The translations under genes and the position numbers were made by a program. The notes under the pieces were generated by a model. The model was not told the origin of the DNA, made no database searches, and worked only from the letters and a program-made list of their open reading frames with translations. This document shows, in pieces, positions 35,401 to 46,960 of a stretch of 64,000 bases of DNA. Position 1 is the first letter of the stretch. Each line of letters opens with the position of its first letter. Source of the DNA: Isoperla grammatica (Eukaryota > Arthropoda > Insecta > Plecoptera > Perlodidae). The stretch spans positions 5,238,001 to 5,302,000 of the forward strand of contig OX246739.1 of assembly GCA_945910005.1 (NCBI GenBank), written 5' to 3'.

Positions 35401-37629
35401 CTGAAACAACATGTGGATGGTTTTTGACAAAATGTTGAGATCATAAAGGTATTTGGTAAAACGTAAAGACAGTACTACAATTACATACCTCCTTATCAGT
35501 TATTGCGTCACTGACATTAAGCTGTTGAATGAATTGGAGAATTTCAGGCCATGTCTGGTTTGAAAATTCATGTTTCACAATCACACCAATGAACTGAGCG
35601 ATTGCATTCTTCACAATCTTCTCTGGCTCATTGACTAAAGCTTGCAGTATGCCACTCTTGATGCTAAATAGAAAGATTAAGTTCAATAATTCTTTTCAAA
35701 GCCAGCTCAAAAGTATGACAACATGTTATACTTATATAAATGATTTTTCCTTCTTATGCCAAAGATGGCTTTTTCAACCATTCTTTTGTCTAACTGTAAA
35801 ATATAAAAATGCTTTCTTTTCTGTATAGGGTAGTAGGCCTACGACGAACACCACTCCTAGATGCGTGGGCTTAGAGAAGTGAGAAAAAGACGGCACAGTT
35901 TGGAGCGTTGTATCGAAATAAAAAAAAACACCATTTTAAACTTTGGTTATCCTTTAATTAAAGGCTACATAAGCATGATGTTTTTCTAGTACAGTTTGCT
36001 AGTTCACATCAAGTTGACACTTACCCATCTCGTACTTGAACTGTTAGCTTCATCCAGCTCTTACTTTTAGCCAACTTCTTACGTAGCAAAACAGCAGCAT
36101 ATTGCCGAATCTGGTAGTTTTGAGAACTTCCAACAACATTGCAAAGGGCTGGTATGACATCGGGATTTTTGAATGCTTCCTTTAACTCCTCTGTAGCCTG
36201 AGAAACATTTTTAAGCATGAAAACTTCCAATACGTTGCAAGTAATAAAACTTGAGGGAATATAATTGACGTATTTTTTGTGTGGGTAGTATTGTTTTGAG
36301 TATTTATGGTTGGCTACACTGTGAAGGAGAGTGAAGTATGGAACAGGCGACTTACTGCGTTATGCTAATAAAGATGGCCAATTCCTAATGTAGGCCCAAG
36401 TGATGTTATTCACATTCCTACAGGTAGTAAAGCGTAGGCTAGGTTAATGTCGTCCAAACTTAAAAAACCCCAGCCAAAACGGGGAATCGTACTCCAGAGT
36501 TTCTGCATTAGAAAGAGATAGGCCTAGGCCCAAAACCCACATGACCAATTATAGGTAAAGCATCGTTCACAATCAGTCGTAAGGCGTAAGTCGTAAGGTT
36601 TATGTCGCAAGGCGTAGCAAAAGCCAACCGTTCACAATGACAATATTTTGTAAACGCCCCGTTGTTCTACGCATGCACAACGGACGTGGCGATGACGATG
36701 CTCAGCCTTTTGTATGTTCGACCACGGTGATGGACACATGACACATGCTGCAGTGTATCAGCTGTGTATGGTAGGAGTGGGAGATATCTTGTTGTGATTG
36801 GTTCGTCGTAAGAGTCTCGTCGTAAGAATTGGATTTTGGGCAATTCACTACGACTTGCGCCTTACAACATACGACGCGTTGTGAACAGTAACATTGAATA
36901 ATACGCTTGGCAATATTAAACCATACGCCTTAGACCTTACGCCTTAAAACTGATTGTGAATGAGCCTTAAGCTACGTATGGTAGCCTTAATTTTGGTAAT
37001 GGAATTGTTTTGTTTTTGCAGTTTAATCTATTTTGGATTGTAATTTTTAAGATGAGCCTACGGAGTAGGCCTAGGCCCTACCACCTAGGGCTAACCTAGG
37101 CCTAGGCCTAGGATAATGACCAGTGCTAATGATGGTAATTATGGGATGCATGCATATGTAAATACAGCCAAGTCTGAATTTGTTTAGGCCAAGCTCTACC
37201 TTTGGATTTATGAACAATATAAACAGGTTCACTCTATTTAACTAGGCCTAGGCCTAGGCCTAGGCCCTACCAGTCCAAAACCAACCAGACCTAGGGCCTA
37301 GCCTAGGCCTAGGCCTAAGACAGGCCTATACCTAGGGCCTAGGCGTAGATTAATCTAAAATAAAAGCCTTCAGTGAGGTTAAAATGCAATTGCCATCATT
37401 CGTTTGAACGGACTGAAGACTCGCCTACCTAGGCGTACGCCGTGCTAGAATTATAGGCCCAGGGCAACCTAGCCTAGAAACACGTGCATGCTCGCCACTG
37501 CCCTAATAGGCTACGATTGTTCGCGCTTACTATTCACGCAAATACATGTCAGTGCAAGAAAAGTAAAACCATTACCTGCAAGATGACTACATTGTCAGCT
37601 ACCAATAATTTAGCCAATATATCTTCCAT
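26438..37629 (-). CDS. IPO4: Importin-4, complete (16 exons, 1,080 residues)
   Basis: A karyopherin-beta import receptor; IPO4 in other animals carries histones H3/H4 and ribosomal proteins into the nucleus. Exons in order: 37576-37629, 36025-36197, 35489-35663, 35209-35400, 34332-34589, 33680-33874, 32334-32814, 31694-32158, 30443-30521, 30080-30231, 29776-29969, 29180-29359, 28871-29079, 28131-28263, 27486-27660, 26438-26565. All phases agree; the total is 3,243 nt, or 1,080 residues plus stop, against about 1,081 in human IPO4. The start MEDILAKLL has a good context (AAAATGG). HEAT repeats fill the length. Diagnostic stretches are RNAALFALGQFSEHLQPEIS (exon 7), KSTEGIVPHY (exon 8), GYSVANAYIEEKEEAC (exon 9) and LDNICGALAKL (exon 14). 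Two acidic loops, in exon 8 (about residues 640-665) and exon 12, match the family. The exon 13 donor is weak: GTATCC, or GTTTTC 6 nt earlier, which removes two residues. Confidence 0.95.
26776..27372. mobile_element. hAT-like MITE in the last IPO4 intron
   Basis: A 597-bp element with ends TACGGGTGGGCGAAC and (reverse complement) TAGGGGTGGGCGAAC, flanked by the perfect 8-bp repeat CTTGCACA at 26768-26775 and 27373-27380. Both halves are rich in AGTTCGA/GTTCGAGTTC subterminal repeats. No transposase frame is present. It lies wholly between IPO4 exons 15 and 16. Confidence 0.8.
31694..32158 (-). CDS. IPO4: IPO4 exon 8 (HEAT repeats and acidic loop)
   Basis: It carries KSTEGIVPHYKEEE followed by an acidic run (EDSAEEEDIENESDEDDD), the same order as in vertebrate IPO4. 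It ends in phase 1 at GCAG|GTGAGC and joins the short exon 9. Confidence 0.95.
32334..32814 (-). CDS. IPO4: IPO4 exon 7 (central HEAT repeats)
   Basis: The longest exon (160 codons plus 1 nt). It starts LPYIEAGLRGTNPYSKKA and includes RNAALFALGQFSEHLQPEIS and CENLDEKLLPYLPVL. This central block is the best single exon for identifying the gene. Confidence 0.95.
32892..33087. mobile_element. Tc1/pogo-type MITE in IPO4 intron 6
   Basis: A 196-bp element starting TACAGTAATCCCCCTTTAAT and ending in the reverse complement of TACAGTAGGCCCTAGTCCCT. Repeated TTTGAATTA blocks in both halves make it largely palindromic. Confidence 0.65.
34712..34848 (+). mobile_element. tRNA-derived SINE relic in IPO4 intron 4
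   Basis: A box B-like AGGTTCGATTCCTAGC is followed by TTGGGCATGAATGT and, after a gap, TCTCAATTAGCACCGTTGCC. The same order (AGGTTCGAACCC, TTGGGCATAAATGT, TCTCGATTAGCGTCGTTACC) occurs at 55540-55655, so the two belong to one family. Confidence 0.5.
36566..36960. mobile_element. Inverted-repeat element in IPO4 intron 1
   Basis: A 395-bp element with ends TTCACAATCAGTCGTAAGGC and (reverse complement) TTCACAATCAGTTTTAAGGC. Copies of CGTAAGGCGTAAG and CGTAAG/CTTACG fill both halves, and an internal GTTGTGAACAGT and CCGTTCACAATG repeat the end motif. I found no target duplication. The superfamily is unclear. Confidence 0.6.
37060..37335. repeat. Cluster of CCTAGG/GGCCTA hexamers in IPO4 intron 1
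   Basis: Short runs such as CCTAGGCCTAGGCCTAGG at about 37100, 37245 and 37300 make a dense patch of the palindromic TAGGCC motif, which is otherwise scattered singly over the window. Confidence 0.7.
37576..37629 (-). CDS. IPO4: IPO4 exon 1 (start codon)
   Basis: Eighteen codons, MEDILAKLLVADNVVILQ, ending at CAG|GTAATG in phase 0. It joins ATEELKEAFKNPDVIPAL in exon 2, the start of the importin-beta N-terminal domain. A CRE-like GACGTCA lies about 35 bp upstream at 37664-37670. Confidence 0.9.
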
Positions 37630-37750
37630 TTTAAATGAAAATATGTTGAGCTAAGCAAAACCGACGTCAGTCAACCAGTGACATTCATTTCGCAGTCCAC
37701 CATACCAATTTTTCTCACCGCCTGATAAACTGGTAAATTTGAACACTGAC

Positions 37751-37781
37751 TGTTGTTGTGTTGTTGTTGTTGTTGTTGTTT
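37751..37781. repeat. (GTT)n microsatellite
   Basis: A near-perfect run of GTT about 120 bp upstream of the IPO4 start codon. Confidence 0.8.
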
Positions 37782-39210
37782 CTTCCTTGCAAATTATTTG
37801 ATTACATCAATTTGTTTTAATTAATGTAGCTGGAATGACCGAATGTTGGTTCTTTTAATAAATGTCTCACAAAATGAAAGGAATTTCAAAAATATAATAA
37901 ACGCATTCCTAACAAAAAAATACTGAAATATGAAACAAGAAATCCATTCTGGGCATGATCTGGGTATGAGGTAAAAGGTAAGAGGTACCGTACCGTACCT
38001 AACTAAGGCCCGAATGCATAGTCGCTTACCCAACCGTCCCCAATCGTTCCCCAGTTCACCATGAGTCCGAGACCTTTTTACTCAATTTTGGAAAAATTGT
38101 AACACACACGTTGCATTATTTTGAAAGAAGAATCTGTATACCAATTTTCACGTCTGTAACATGTTCGGTCTTGAGATTAAAATTCTCCCCCTCCTCTTCA
38201 CCCTCCCATTAAAAAATGTTAAAACAGATACGTATTTCTTTTGTTTTATCCAAGTACCAATTTTCACGTCTGTAACATCTTTGTTGCTCGATGCTAAAAT
38301 ACAGGGCTGGTGTCCTCATTTAAAAAATCACACCCTCTTGAGAGGGTTTGATTATCCCCCAAATTCTGCACTACGCCACTGATTACTATTCTAATAATAT
38401 TGTTTCACATTTTTGGCTTTTGCTGTTCGACAATATTGATAAAAACTGTAGCCTACGCGTTTTTGTTTTGCCAACGTTCACGAGTTGTTACTTGTTTGTG
38501 ATGAAACGTCGAGTCAAAGGTAACCTATTTACATATCTCACAGACGAGTACAAACAACTCGTGAAATACGCGGCGAAACGTTTCGAGTAGGTACAACTTT
38601 GCATTGTTAATATTATTATTATTGTTGTAAATAGTGAATATAGGACAAAAGACGGCTACAAACTAGTGACCTGTTTTATTTCTCTATGCTAGTGACTACG
38701 ACGAGAAACTGTAGCCTAGTAGATTTGTATTTCCATTCGGTAGCGTCTAAAATGTTTATAATAGGCCGTCTCCATTTAATTCCATTTCATCTTTGAACTG
38801 AGGTGCCTGGGGCGGATAGCATACGCGTCTTTCATCCTGACGTTGGCTGTGACAAACGGCGGAGATTGAAGACAGAAGGCGCGAGGTGCCAGTAGCCCCA
38901 AGAGAAATAAACTAACTTCGACCTAGCTATGCATCCGCCGGTGGCCAAATACAATCTTCGAACTTCTACCGGTTTCCTATACTGGTTTGGTTTAAGTGAC
39001 AAAAATATTGTTTATTCCAGGACATCGTTGAAATATTAAGTAATCTGCTCTGAAATGAATAAAACCATACATTTTTGGGTAACGCTAAAATATGATTAAT
39101 ACAGTCACTGTTTGAGCATTATTGTATTTTCCGAAAACAACAAGGTGAAATAACACATAGGCCCGACAGTATTACATGTTAGTTAAACACTTCAGGGCCA
39201 GTTTCACCAA

Positions 39211-39447
39211 ACCGTGAGAAAATATGAAACAACCACTTTTACTAGGATTATTGATGCAAAGTGAATGTGAAAGCCGCGAGAAAATATTAAACAACCACTT
39301 TTACTAGGATTATTCATGCAAAGTGAATGTGAAAGCCGTGAGAAAATACTAAACAACCACTTTTACTAGGATTATTCATGCAAAGTGAATGTGAAAGCCG
39401 TGAGAAAATACTAAACAACCACTTTTACTAGGATTAGTGAAAAAATA
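39211..39447. repeat. 62-bp tandem repeat (about 3.8 copies)
   Basis: Units begin at 39211, 39273, 39335 and 39397, each with CCGTGAGAAAATA, AACAACCACTTTTACTAGGA and CAAAGTGAATGTGAAAG. The array starts directly after GGGCCAGTTTCACCAAAC (39195-39212), a Harbinger-like element end, so it may lie inside such an element. Confidence 0.85.
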
Positions 39448-41447
39448 TCCAAGAGTCTTGGGTAACACTAAACCAACTTCATCTTGTCTTGTAGGGAAAT
39501 CGCGCCACTCAAAATAATTCTTTAAGCTAATAAAACATCAGTCTGATGCCAAAGCATTAGGCTGGTTCCCTGAGCCCGCGGGGCCCAATGATCGAAGTGT
39601 TGATGTGATGTTCCGATGCCTTCAGGCAACTTGTATAGTAGCCTCGGTGTATCTTGCGAGGTGTTGGCGTCATAGAATAATTGGCATTGTAGTTACACAC
39701 CCAGCGCATCTGTTGTCAGGCGATGTAAGGAGATATTCCAAGCTATGCAGTGGCCAACAACAAGTAGGGGCCAGAAAATCCCGTTGAAATAGACTGAGTG
39801 GAGCTACCGTCTTTTCTGAGAATTTTACAGCCCATGCTGGATACGGTGTGCCCAGTGTATAGTGTGGTTACTCAGTGAGTAATGTATATCCCTTCTGCAT
39901 CTGTTGTACAGACGTAGTTAACTTCTAGACGAAGATTGGACATAAATTTGACGACCGAGCAGAAAGGCTATACTATAAGTATGCCAGGTCTCCCAAGCAG
40001 AAAGGTTATCAAAATATGAACAAGTTTGGTTGATTGATTGAATTTTATTTAAAAAATTAAAATTACGATTTAGTATACAGTCTTTCTACATACCGTACGT
40101 AAAATAATCTTAATAAAATACATAGCCTGTTGGCAATTCTTTTGAATTCTATCCCTTCCAAAAAGCAAATCAACGCATTTTATAACATTGCAAAGTCGCA
40201 GTGTAGTCTAGGGGGAAGGGGGCGGAGAGGGAGGGTCGGGTGGTTGTGACGTGAGTACTGAGTATGTTTCTAAAAAATTTCCACTACAGTTATTGGTATG
40301 GTTTGGCTGCAACCTTAGAGAAAGAGATAAACAGTTACAAATCCCTCGCAAAAGGCAGTAAGGCACAGGTTTTTGTAACTGTCCTTCATATCACGACAAC
40401 TAAACAAGGAAAACGCTTTTTTTTATTGCATTTTAGAATATTGGACTATTCGATTGTTATTTTTTTTTATCGTTATATAGAAGTTCATTGTTTGTTGTAG
40501 TTTGTAATAATATCTGTATTTTCTGAACGTTTCTGAACGTGGTTTCTAGTGAGTCGTACAACATTGTACGGTGGGGTAAAACTCACCCCACATTGTAAAC
40601 ACAAGATAATCTACAACACCAGTGAACTACTAACCTTATATTTTTTGCTCGGTACTAAACGCGACCCCCAACATGTTATTGTCTTTTATTGCCTCCGCCC
40701 CTCTATGCACGTGTTGCTTGATACCGCCATTCTAACGTGTGGTCTCTGGATGCAGTAAGTAGATGACTAAAATATAAAATTAATAGGGTTCAGTTACCAG
40801 CAGTCGGTGAAATCTTTGAAGTGGTAAAACCCACATGCAGCTTCCAACTGTTGTCGGTTCCTTTATTTATTTCCCATTTTTCTTATTTTTTTCCCCCGTT
40901 CAAAGAGGGAAACGGGAGCTAAATACGCTTCCGTGTGTGAGATAGGCGTCATCTTGTAATAGCGTTTAAACTTCAGAGCGAAACGCCGCAGGCCATTCCA
41001 TTAGTCGGATGTAAACTATGAGACTGGTGATCACAATGAATGTAGCCCGAGGGGATTTCAACGAACATTCCTGGAAAACGTGCCAAAATTAATTTAGACT
41101 CTTAGATCATTTTATATCGCTCGATCAGTGGTTAATCTGGTTTTAAAGTTTTATGGGTAAAGTGGGAACTGTGTTTTACTTTTGGTTCAACGGCTTAGCA
41201 GCCGCATTAGCCACTCTTCATCTGCATGAGGTGTGAGTTAGCCTGATAATGATATGGTCCATTCACAATGTGGCAAACCCTTCCATTACTAATGAGGATA
41301 TTTTCAAATGTAATAACAATTTAATAACATTTCGTAGGAAACCTTTTTGCAGGCAACTTACCCTCTTCAACATTATGTTGCACCTGACGTGCTGTGCATC
41401 GTCCCCACTTGTTGCACATCTTCCACTAGGAGCCGGATTATTAGTGC

Positions 41448-41612
41448 ACGTGCACTAGAAGACACAGCCGTCAATCCCAGCACTCGCCCACTGACTGAGG
41501 AAAACCTCGGAGAAACTCAGTCAGGATTGCCGGCAGTGGGTATCGAACAGGTGACCTCCAGAATTCGAGTATGTGTGCTGTAGCAGCTATACCACCGAGA
41601 CATCTCTCTAGG
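41448..41612 (-). mobile_element. tRNA-derived SINE
   Basis: On the minus strand GATGTCTCGGTGGTATAGCT (box A-like) and CCTGTTCGATACCCACTGCC (box B) are followed by GGTTTTCCTCAGTCAGTGGG. The same tail core follows box B in the plus-strand copies at 53405-53650 and 53731-53905. Confidence 0.65.
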
Positions 41613-44518
41613 TGTTTTAGAATGAGAGCGATAAGGACTCAGTATCAATGTCTTAAGAAAACCTCAGGTAAAATCTTTATCCAGCCAGTAGCATGAAATG
41701 AACCGGCGACCTCCCAACAAATAGCCGTGTGCTAGTAAGCCCCCCCAATAGTGCAATTACATACAAAGGTAGTAGTATCATGCAGTATCATATAATATAG
41801 TATAATATTAGTATAGTATAATTAGTATAAAATTAGAATAGTATAATGTAGTATAATATTATATGTAGTATTATGCAGTAATATTAATATGACGCGACAT
41901 CATAAAAAATGTGACACCCAAACTAAAAAACCTCTCCCACTAATCTCTGCGTGCGTCGCCAGGCTTGCGAGCAGCCCCCCCCCCCCCCCCCATCGCACCC
42001 CCCAGTTGGGGTTGAGATAGACCAGATCACCACCCATAAGTGTGAAACATTCCATTGTTGCGACGGAAGACGCGCAGACGAACCCTAAGTGGCTGGGATG
42101 CTGGTTTGCAGACATGCTTTAGCAAAAAATTAAAATATTTGGGTCAGTAACTCACAACTATATTGCCCTGTGTCCATTATGTAGAGCAATATAGGAAATT
42201 TAACAACTCATACATATAAAGGCTGTAACAGCAATTTGTGTACATTTTCTCAAATATGCACTGTAATTAACTTATTTGTTACGTTAAATATATTCAAGCA
42301 TAATAAAACACGTTCGAATAATGATTAATTTACAATGTGTATAATTACAGTTAAAATTTGAAGATTAATTAATTATGTAAAATATTCACGATGATATTAG
42401 AACTTAAAATCATATAATTATAATCATTAATCACACATGTTTTAGCCAATATTTTCAAGATATCAATATAAAGGACCTATGGAAAAAATCGAAGTTTGTC
42501 TCTTTATAGAAAATGGACTTTGAGCTTTTGGTGTTCCAAAATTGAGAATTTTAAATACCCTCATGCTAAATCATGCACATTGGAAACCAAGATCGAGTTT
42601 TCATATATCCAACCGTCAATTTTAAGATAAGACAAAATTAAAATCACCCCTTATTAATTTATTGTAGTACTACTGGCAATATTGTTTACACGTCAGACAA
42701 TTTGTGTTTACTATAATTGTTTGCGGTATATTAATGCCACCTTCACTCTTACTTGACTAGACCTAATGTGCCGGCGTGTGCTGTCCTTCGCTATTAAAAA
42801 ATGAAAGACTATCTTTAGCTCCCAGTGTTAGGCCATTAACGACGTCTATTGATCCCTGCTGACAGCGAGGAAGGCTTTGTAGTTTACACTTTACAGCATC
42901 TTGCTAAGGAGGCCACTCGAAGAAAACGGTTCTCTGGTGCGGTAGAACTTTTTATCTACTCATCAGTTTTATACGTAGGAAGAGTTGCCCTGAAATGTAT
43001 AATATGTGTAATTGTAACACACAAAAGGCATACTATGCCTATATATTGATTTATTGATGTTATTCATTTATTGGTGTTCTGACTCAACTGATGATAATAT
43101 ACATTTTTATAATCTCAAGATAAAGTATGGAGTAATACGTGAAAATCAGAAATTACAAAATCACAGTTGGGATAGTATTTTTTCATGCATGGTTATTATT
43201 TTTTTTGTGCCGCCTTTAGAAAGTACAGATGCAAATTTAAGAAAAGTTTGAAAGTCTATCAGCGATGATGATGGGCATGAAAGCCTGGCATGCCCTTGTA
43301 TACGTATAATATAATAGTTCAACCCCCTCGGCATTTTTGTTGCATTGTCCTATTGATATGTTTAATTTCGACCTATAGCTGAGATTTCTGACTAGCTATT
43401 AGGATATTTCGAGTCACTGACGGTTGGATCCAGTAATTCACGCAAGGATTTAATAGTTTAAATTTAGTTAATTGCTGTCTGAAATGTTTACAGATGCATT
43501 CACAATCACCGGCTACGCTTGACTTGCAGGCTTATGGACCTTGTGCCAAATCAAACCCAATTTAAAAGTCCCCTGGAATTAAATCGAGTGGGTACAGTTA
43601 GGCTGTTCTGTGCACAAGACTGTTGTTCAATTAATTAACTTTGAACGATTTGTTAGCTATCAACGTCTAAAGATGTTGTAAATACTACTGCTTCAAATTA
43701 AGGGTCGTTTGTGTTCTAATAGTGGAATTGACGAACACTCATTGAAATCATTTCCGTAAACCCAAGTGTCATCCAAACACCAGGCTCGGCTTCTCTTATC
43801 ATTGCGGGACCTACCATTACAGGTCTGAAATACACAACACTCAACTTATCGCACTACTTTTTAATCTCCCTTTGGAACGGGGTTGAATGAAATGAAGAAG
43901 ATGAATTCTCTACCTCTTAATTGACAACAAAAAATGATCGTATATGGTTAAAATTACAACATTTTAATTATATTTCAAACTGTCTAATTTTATACGAACG
44001 TAATACTTTTCAAACCGTTTTTTTGAGAATATACATACGTAGCTCTAGCCCGCCTTATTTCACAATGTTGATATTGAGTGTAGTTTTGAAGGTACTACAC
44101 AAACCTTTAAAATTGTCCCGCTTTTCAACTTCTTTGCATTAACAAGAATAAGCGAGTACGGAGTACGAGAACAAGAACATAAATGGGAATATGAATGGGA
44201 TCGAGAACCAAAGGCAACTACAATTAATAGAAATCCAAATGAATACAATTAAGAAGAATGGGTTGTAGTTCTTGTAGTTGTAGCATCCCCTGCCGGCAAT
44301 GTGTGCAAACAGTCGCCGCGCTGGCATCCAGGCCGGGCGTCGTGTGTGGCGTCCTGCCTGTGCCACAGAGATGCTGTAAAACATTACGAAAATAAACACG
44401 CGACGCAGGATCTGTCCGTCTTACCCTGCCTGAGTCCGTCCGTCCGCCGCCGTCGCTTATTTGTCTTCACCCGAGCTTCATTCATCTCAGCTTTTAGAAA
44501 CATTCGAGCTTTGTATTA

Positions 44519-46060
44519 CACTTGTGACTGGATGTGTCCGCACTATTGGTACTACCCAAGCGTTTACATGCTACACTTGTCACTGGATGTTGCCGCACTA
44601 TTGGTACTACCCGAGCGTTTACATGCTACACTTGTCACTGGATGTTGCCGTACTATTGGTACTACCCAAGCGTTTACATGCTACACTTGTCACTGGATGT
44701 TGCCGTACTATTGGTACTACCCAAGCGTTTACATGCTACACTTGTCACTGGATGTTGCCGCACTATTGGTACTACCCAAGCGTTTACATGCTACACTTGT
44801 CACTGGATGTTGCCGTACTATTGGTACTACCCAAGCGTTTACATGCTACACTTGTCTCTGGATGTTGCCGTACTATTGGTACTACCCAAGCGTTTACATG
44901 CTACACTTGTCACTGGATGTTGCCGCACTATTGGTACTACCCAAGCGTTTACATGCTACACTTGTCACTGGATGTTGCTGTACTGTTGGTACTACCCAAG
45001 CGTTTACATGCTACACTTGTCACTGGATGTTGCCGCACTATTGGTACTACCTAAGCGTTTACATGCTACACTTGTCACTGGATGTTGCCGTACTATTGGT
45101 ACTACCCAAGCGTTTACATGCTACACTTGTCACTGGATGTTGCTGTACTGTTGGAACTACCCAAGCGTTTACATGCTACACTTGTCACTGGATGTTGCTG
45201 TACTGTTGGTACTACCCAAGCGTTTACATGCTACACTTGTCACTGGATGTTGCTGTACTGTTGGTACTACCCAAGCGTTTACATGCTACACTTGTCACTG
45301 GATGTTGCTGCACTATTGGTACTACCCAAGCGTTTACATGCTACACTTGTCACTGGATGTTGCTGTACTGTTGGTACTACCCAAGCGTTTGCATGCTACA
45401 CTTGTCACTGGATGTTGCTGTACTGTTGGTACTACCCAAGCGTTTACATGCTACACTTGTCACTGGATGTTGCCGCACTATTGGTACTACCCAAGCGTTT
45501 ACATGCTACACTTGTCACTGGATGTTGCTGTACTGTTGGTACTACCCAAGCGTTTGCATGCTACACTTGTCACTGGATGTTGCTGTACTGTTGGTACTAC
45601 CCAAGCGTTTACATGCTACACTTGTCACTGGATGTTGCTGTACTGTTGGTACTACCCAAGCGTTTACATGCTACACTTGTCACTGGATGTTGCCGCACTA
45701 TTGGTACTACCTAAGCGTTTACATGCTACACTTGTCACTGGATGTTGCCGTACTATTGGTACTACCCAAGCGTTTACATGCTACACTTGTCACTGGATGT
45801 TGCTGTACTGTTGGAACTACCCAAGCGTTTACATGCTACACTTGTCACTGGATGTTGCCGCACTATTGGTACTACCCAAGCGTTTACATGCTACACTTGT
45901 CACTGGATGTGGCCGTACTATTGGTACTACCCAAGCGTGTACATGCTACACTTGTCACTGGATGTTGCTGTACTGTTGGTACTACCCAAGCGTTTACATG
46001 CTACACTTGTCACTGGATGTTGCTGTACTGTTGGTACTACCCAAGCGTTTGCATGCGATC
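44519..46060 (+). repeat. 55-bp minisatellite, about 28 copies
   Basis: The unit includes ACTATTGGTACTACCCAAGC and GTTTACATGCTACACTTGTC; spacing between copies is exactly 55 bp wherever checked (for example 44587, 44642, 44697). Variants are mostly GCCGCACTATT, GCCGTACTATT and GCTGTACTGTT. The block at about 44940-45180 is repeated at about 45600-45840 (660 bp = 12 units), sharing rare variants TTGGAACTAC and CTACCTAAGC. No plus frame contains a stop, so three overlapping frames run through the array. I read this as repeat DNA and not a gene. Confidence 0.9.
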
Positions 46061-46900
46061 GCTTGGGACTTTGGAAGGGCACATGTAATGTTTCCATGCG
46101 CCCTACAATGGCTACTCTGCGCAATGAAGAATTGGATGGCGATAGCGCTTCCTCCACAATTATATGTAATACAAATTAAATAAATCAATATAAACAAGAA
46201 CAATATATTAAAAATACATAAATATTTAAGAAGTGGGGGACATTACGCCTACACACTTTGTAGTGTTCACTTATACTAAGTAAGTACTTATTACTGAATA
46301 AATTGCATTTATATCTAAATAATAAAAGATCTTGCAGTAAAATTGTGTTAACATTATGAAAATCATCACGTTCTATATCCATGCAGTAAGTTAAAAGTGA
46401 ACAAGATAATGTACAATGCGGGTTCAGCTAAGAACGAGTTTGATTTATTTTTAACACGATGATATACATAGCCTATTTTCATGTCACGTCATGTCATTCA
46501 TATTCTTCAACACCTCTTAAAAAGTGTCTCGACTAAATTATTGCCACAAACACTTAAGAAGCACTAAGCTGCCCAACTCATTGGGAGGAGGAAGGGAGGC
46601 ATCACTTATAGTTTATTGAGTTTCACTTAACAAGCGAGATTAGAGGGAGGGTTTCCAGATCTATGCATGAGTGGCTACATCCCTCGCGCTGAGGGCCACT
46701 CAAGACATACCCAGGTCGGTAATACGCGGTCCGCAGGCACACATTGGACCGCGCAACTCTGGTTGGTGCGAATTCCTCTCTGTTCTTTGTTTCCGGTTTT
46801 GATTAATTTAGGGAGCGGGCTGCGAGTTTCGACGCAGCCTCAGTTTAGTTTCACTAAATTTTCATTTGAGATGTGCATGGTGATATTTTTTATTTTTATA

Positions 46901-46960
46901 GATAGCGCAGTGCTTGCACATGAGGCTCTCTTTCAAAAGATTGCTGGTCGATTCCAGGTT
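46901..46960 (+). mobile_element. tRNA-like SINE head
   Basis: GATAGCGCAGTGCTTGCACA (box A-like) followed by CTGGTCGATTCCAGG (box B-like). The arms are incomplete. Confidence 0.4.

Larger units (their letters stand above)
37630..44518. other. Intergenic region upstream of IPO4
   Basis: About 6.9 kb without a gene I can support. It contains a duplicated TTTTCACGTCTGTAACAT (38143 and 38261), a transposon-like end CTACGCCACTG near 38372, the 62-bp repeat, a SINE at 41448-41612, an AT-rich TAGTATAAT patch at 41780-41880 and a poly-C tract at 41975-41991. A frame at 42860-42960 (SEEGFVVYTLQHLAKEATRR) follows a plausible acceptor but is unidentified. Confidence 0.5.

Noticed and set aside
44139..44399. 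Minus frame with a signal-peptide-like start
   Set aside because: It has no supporting promoter or domain, and the hydrophobic residues come from AT-rich sequence.
44519..46060. CRISPR array
   Set aside because: The repeats are directly adjacent with no unique spacers, and the window is animal nuclear DNA.
44301..46183. Plus-strand frames of 595, 549, 210, 197 and 145 codons
   Set aside because: They are the three frames of a stop-free 55-bp minisatellite; all three are equally open and no frame is favoured by the pattern of changes.
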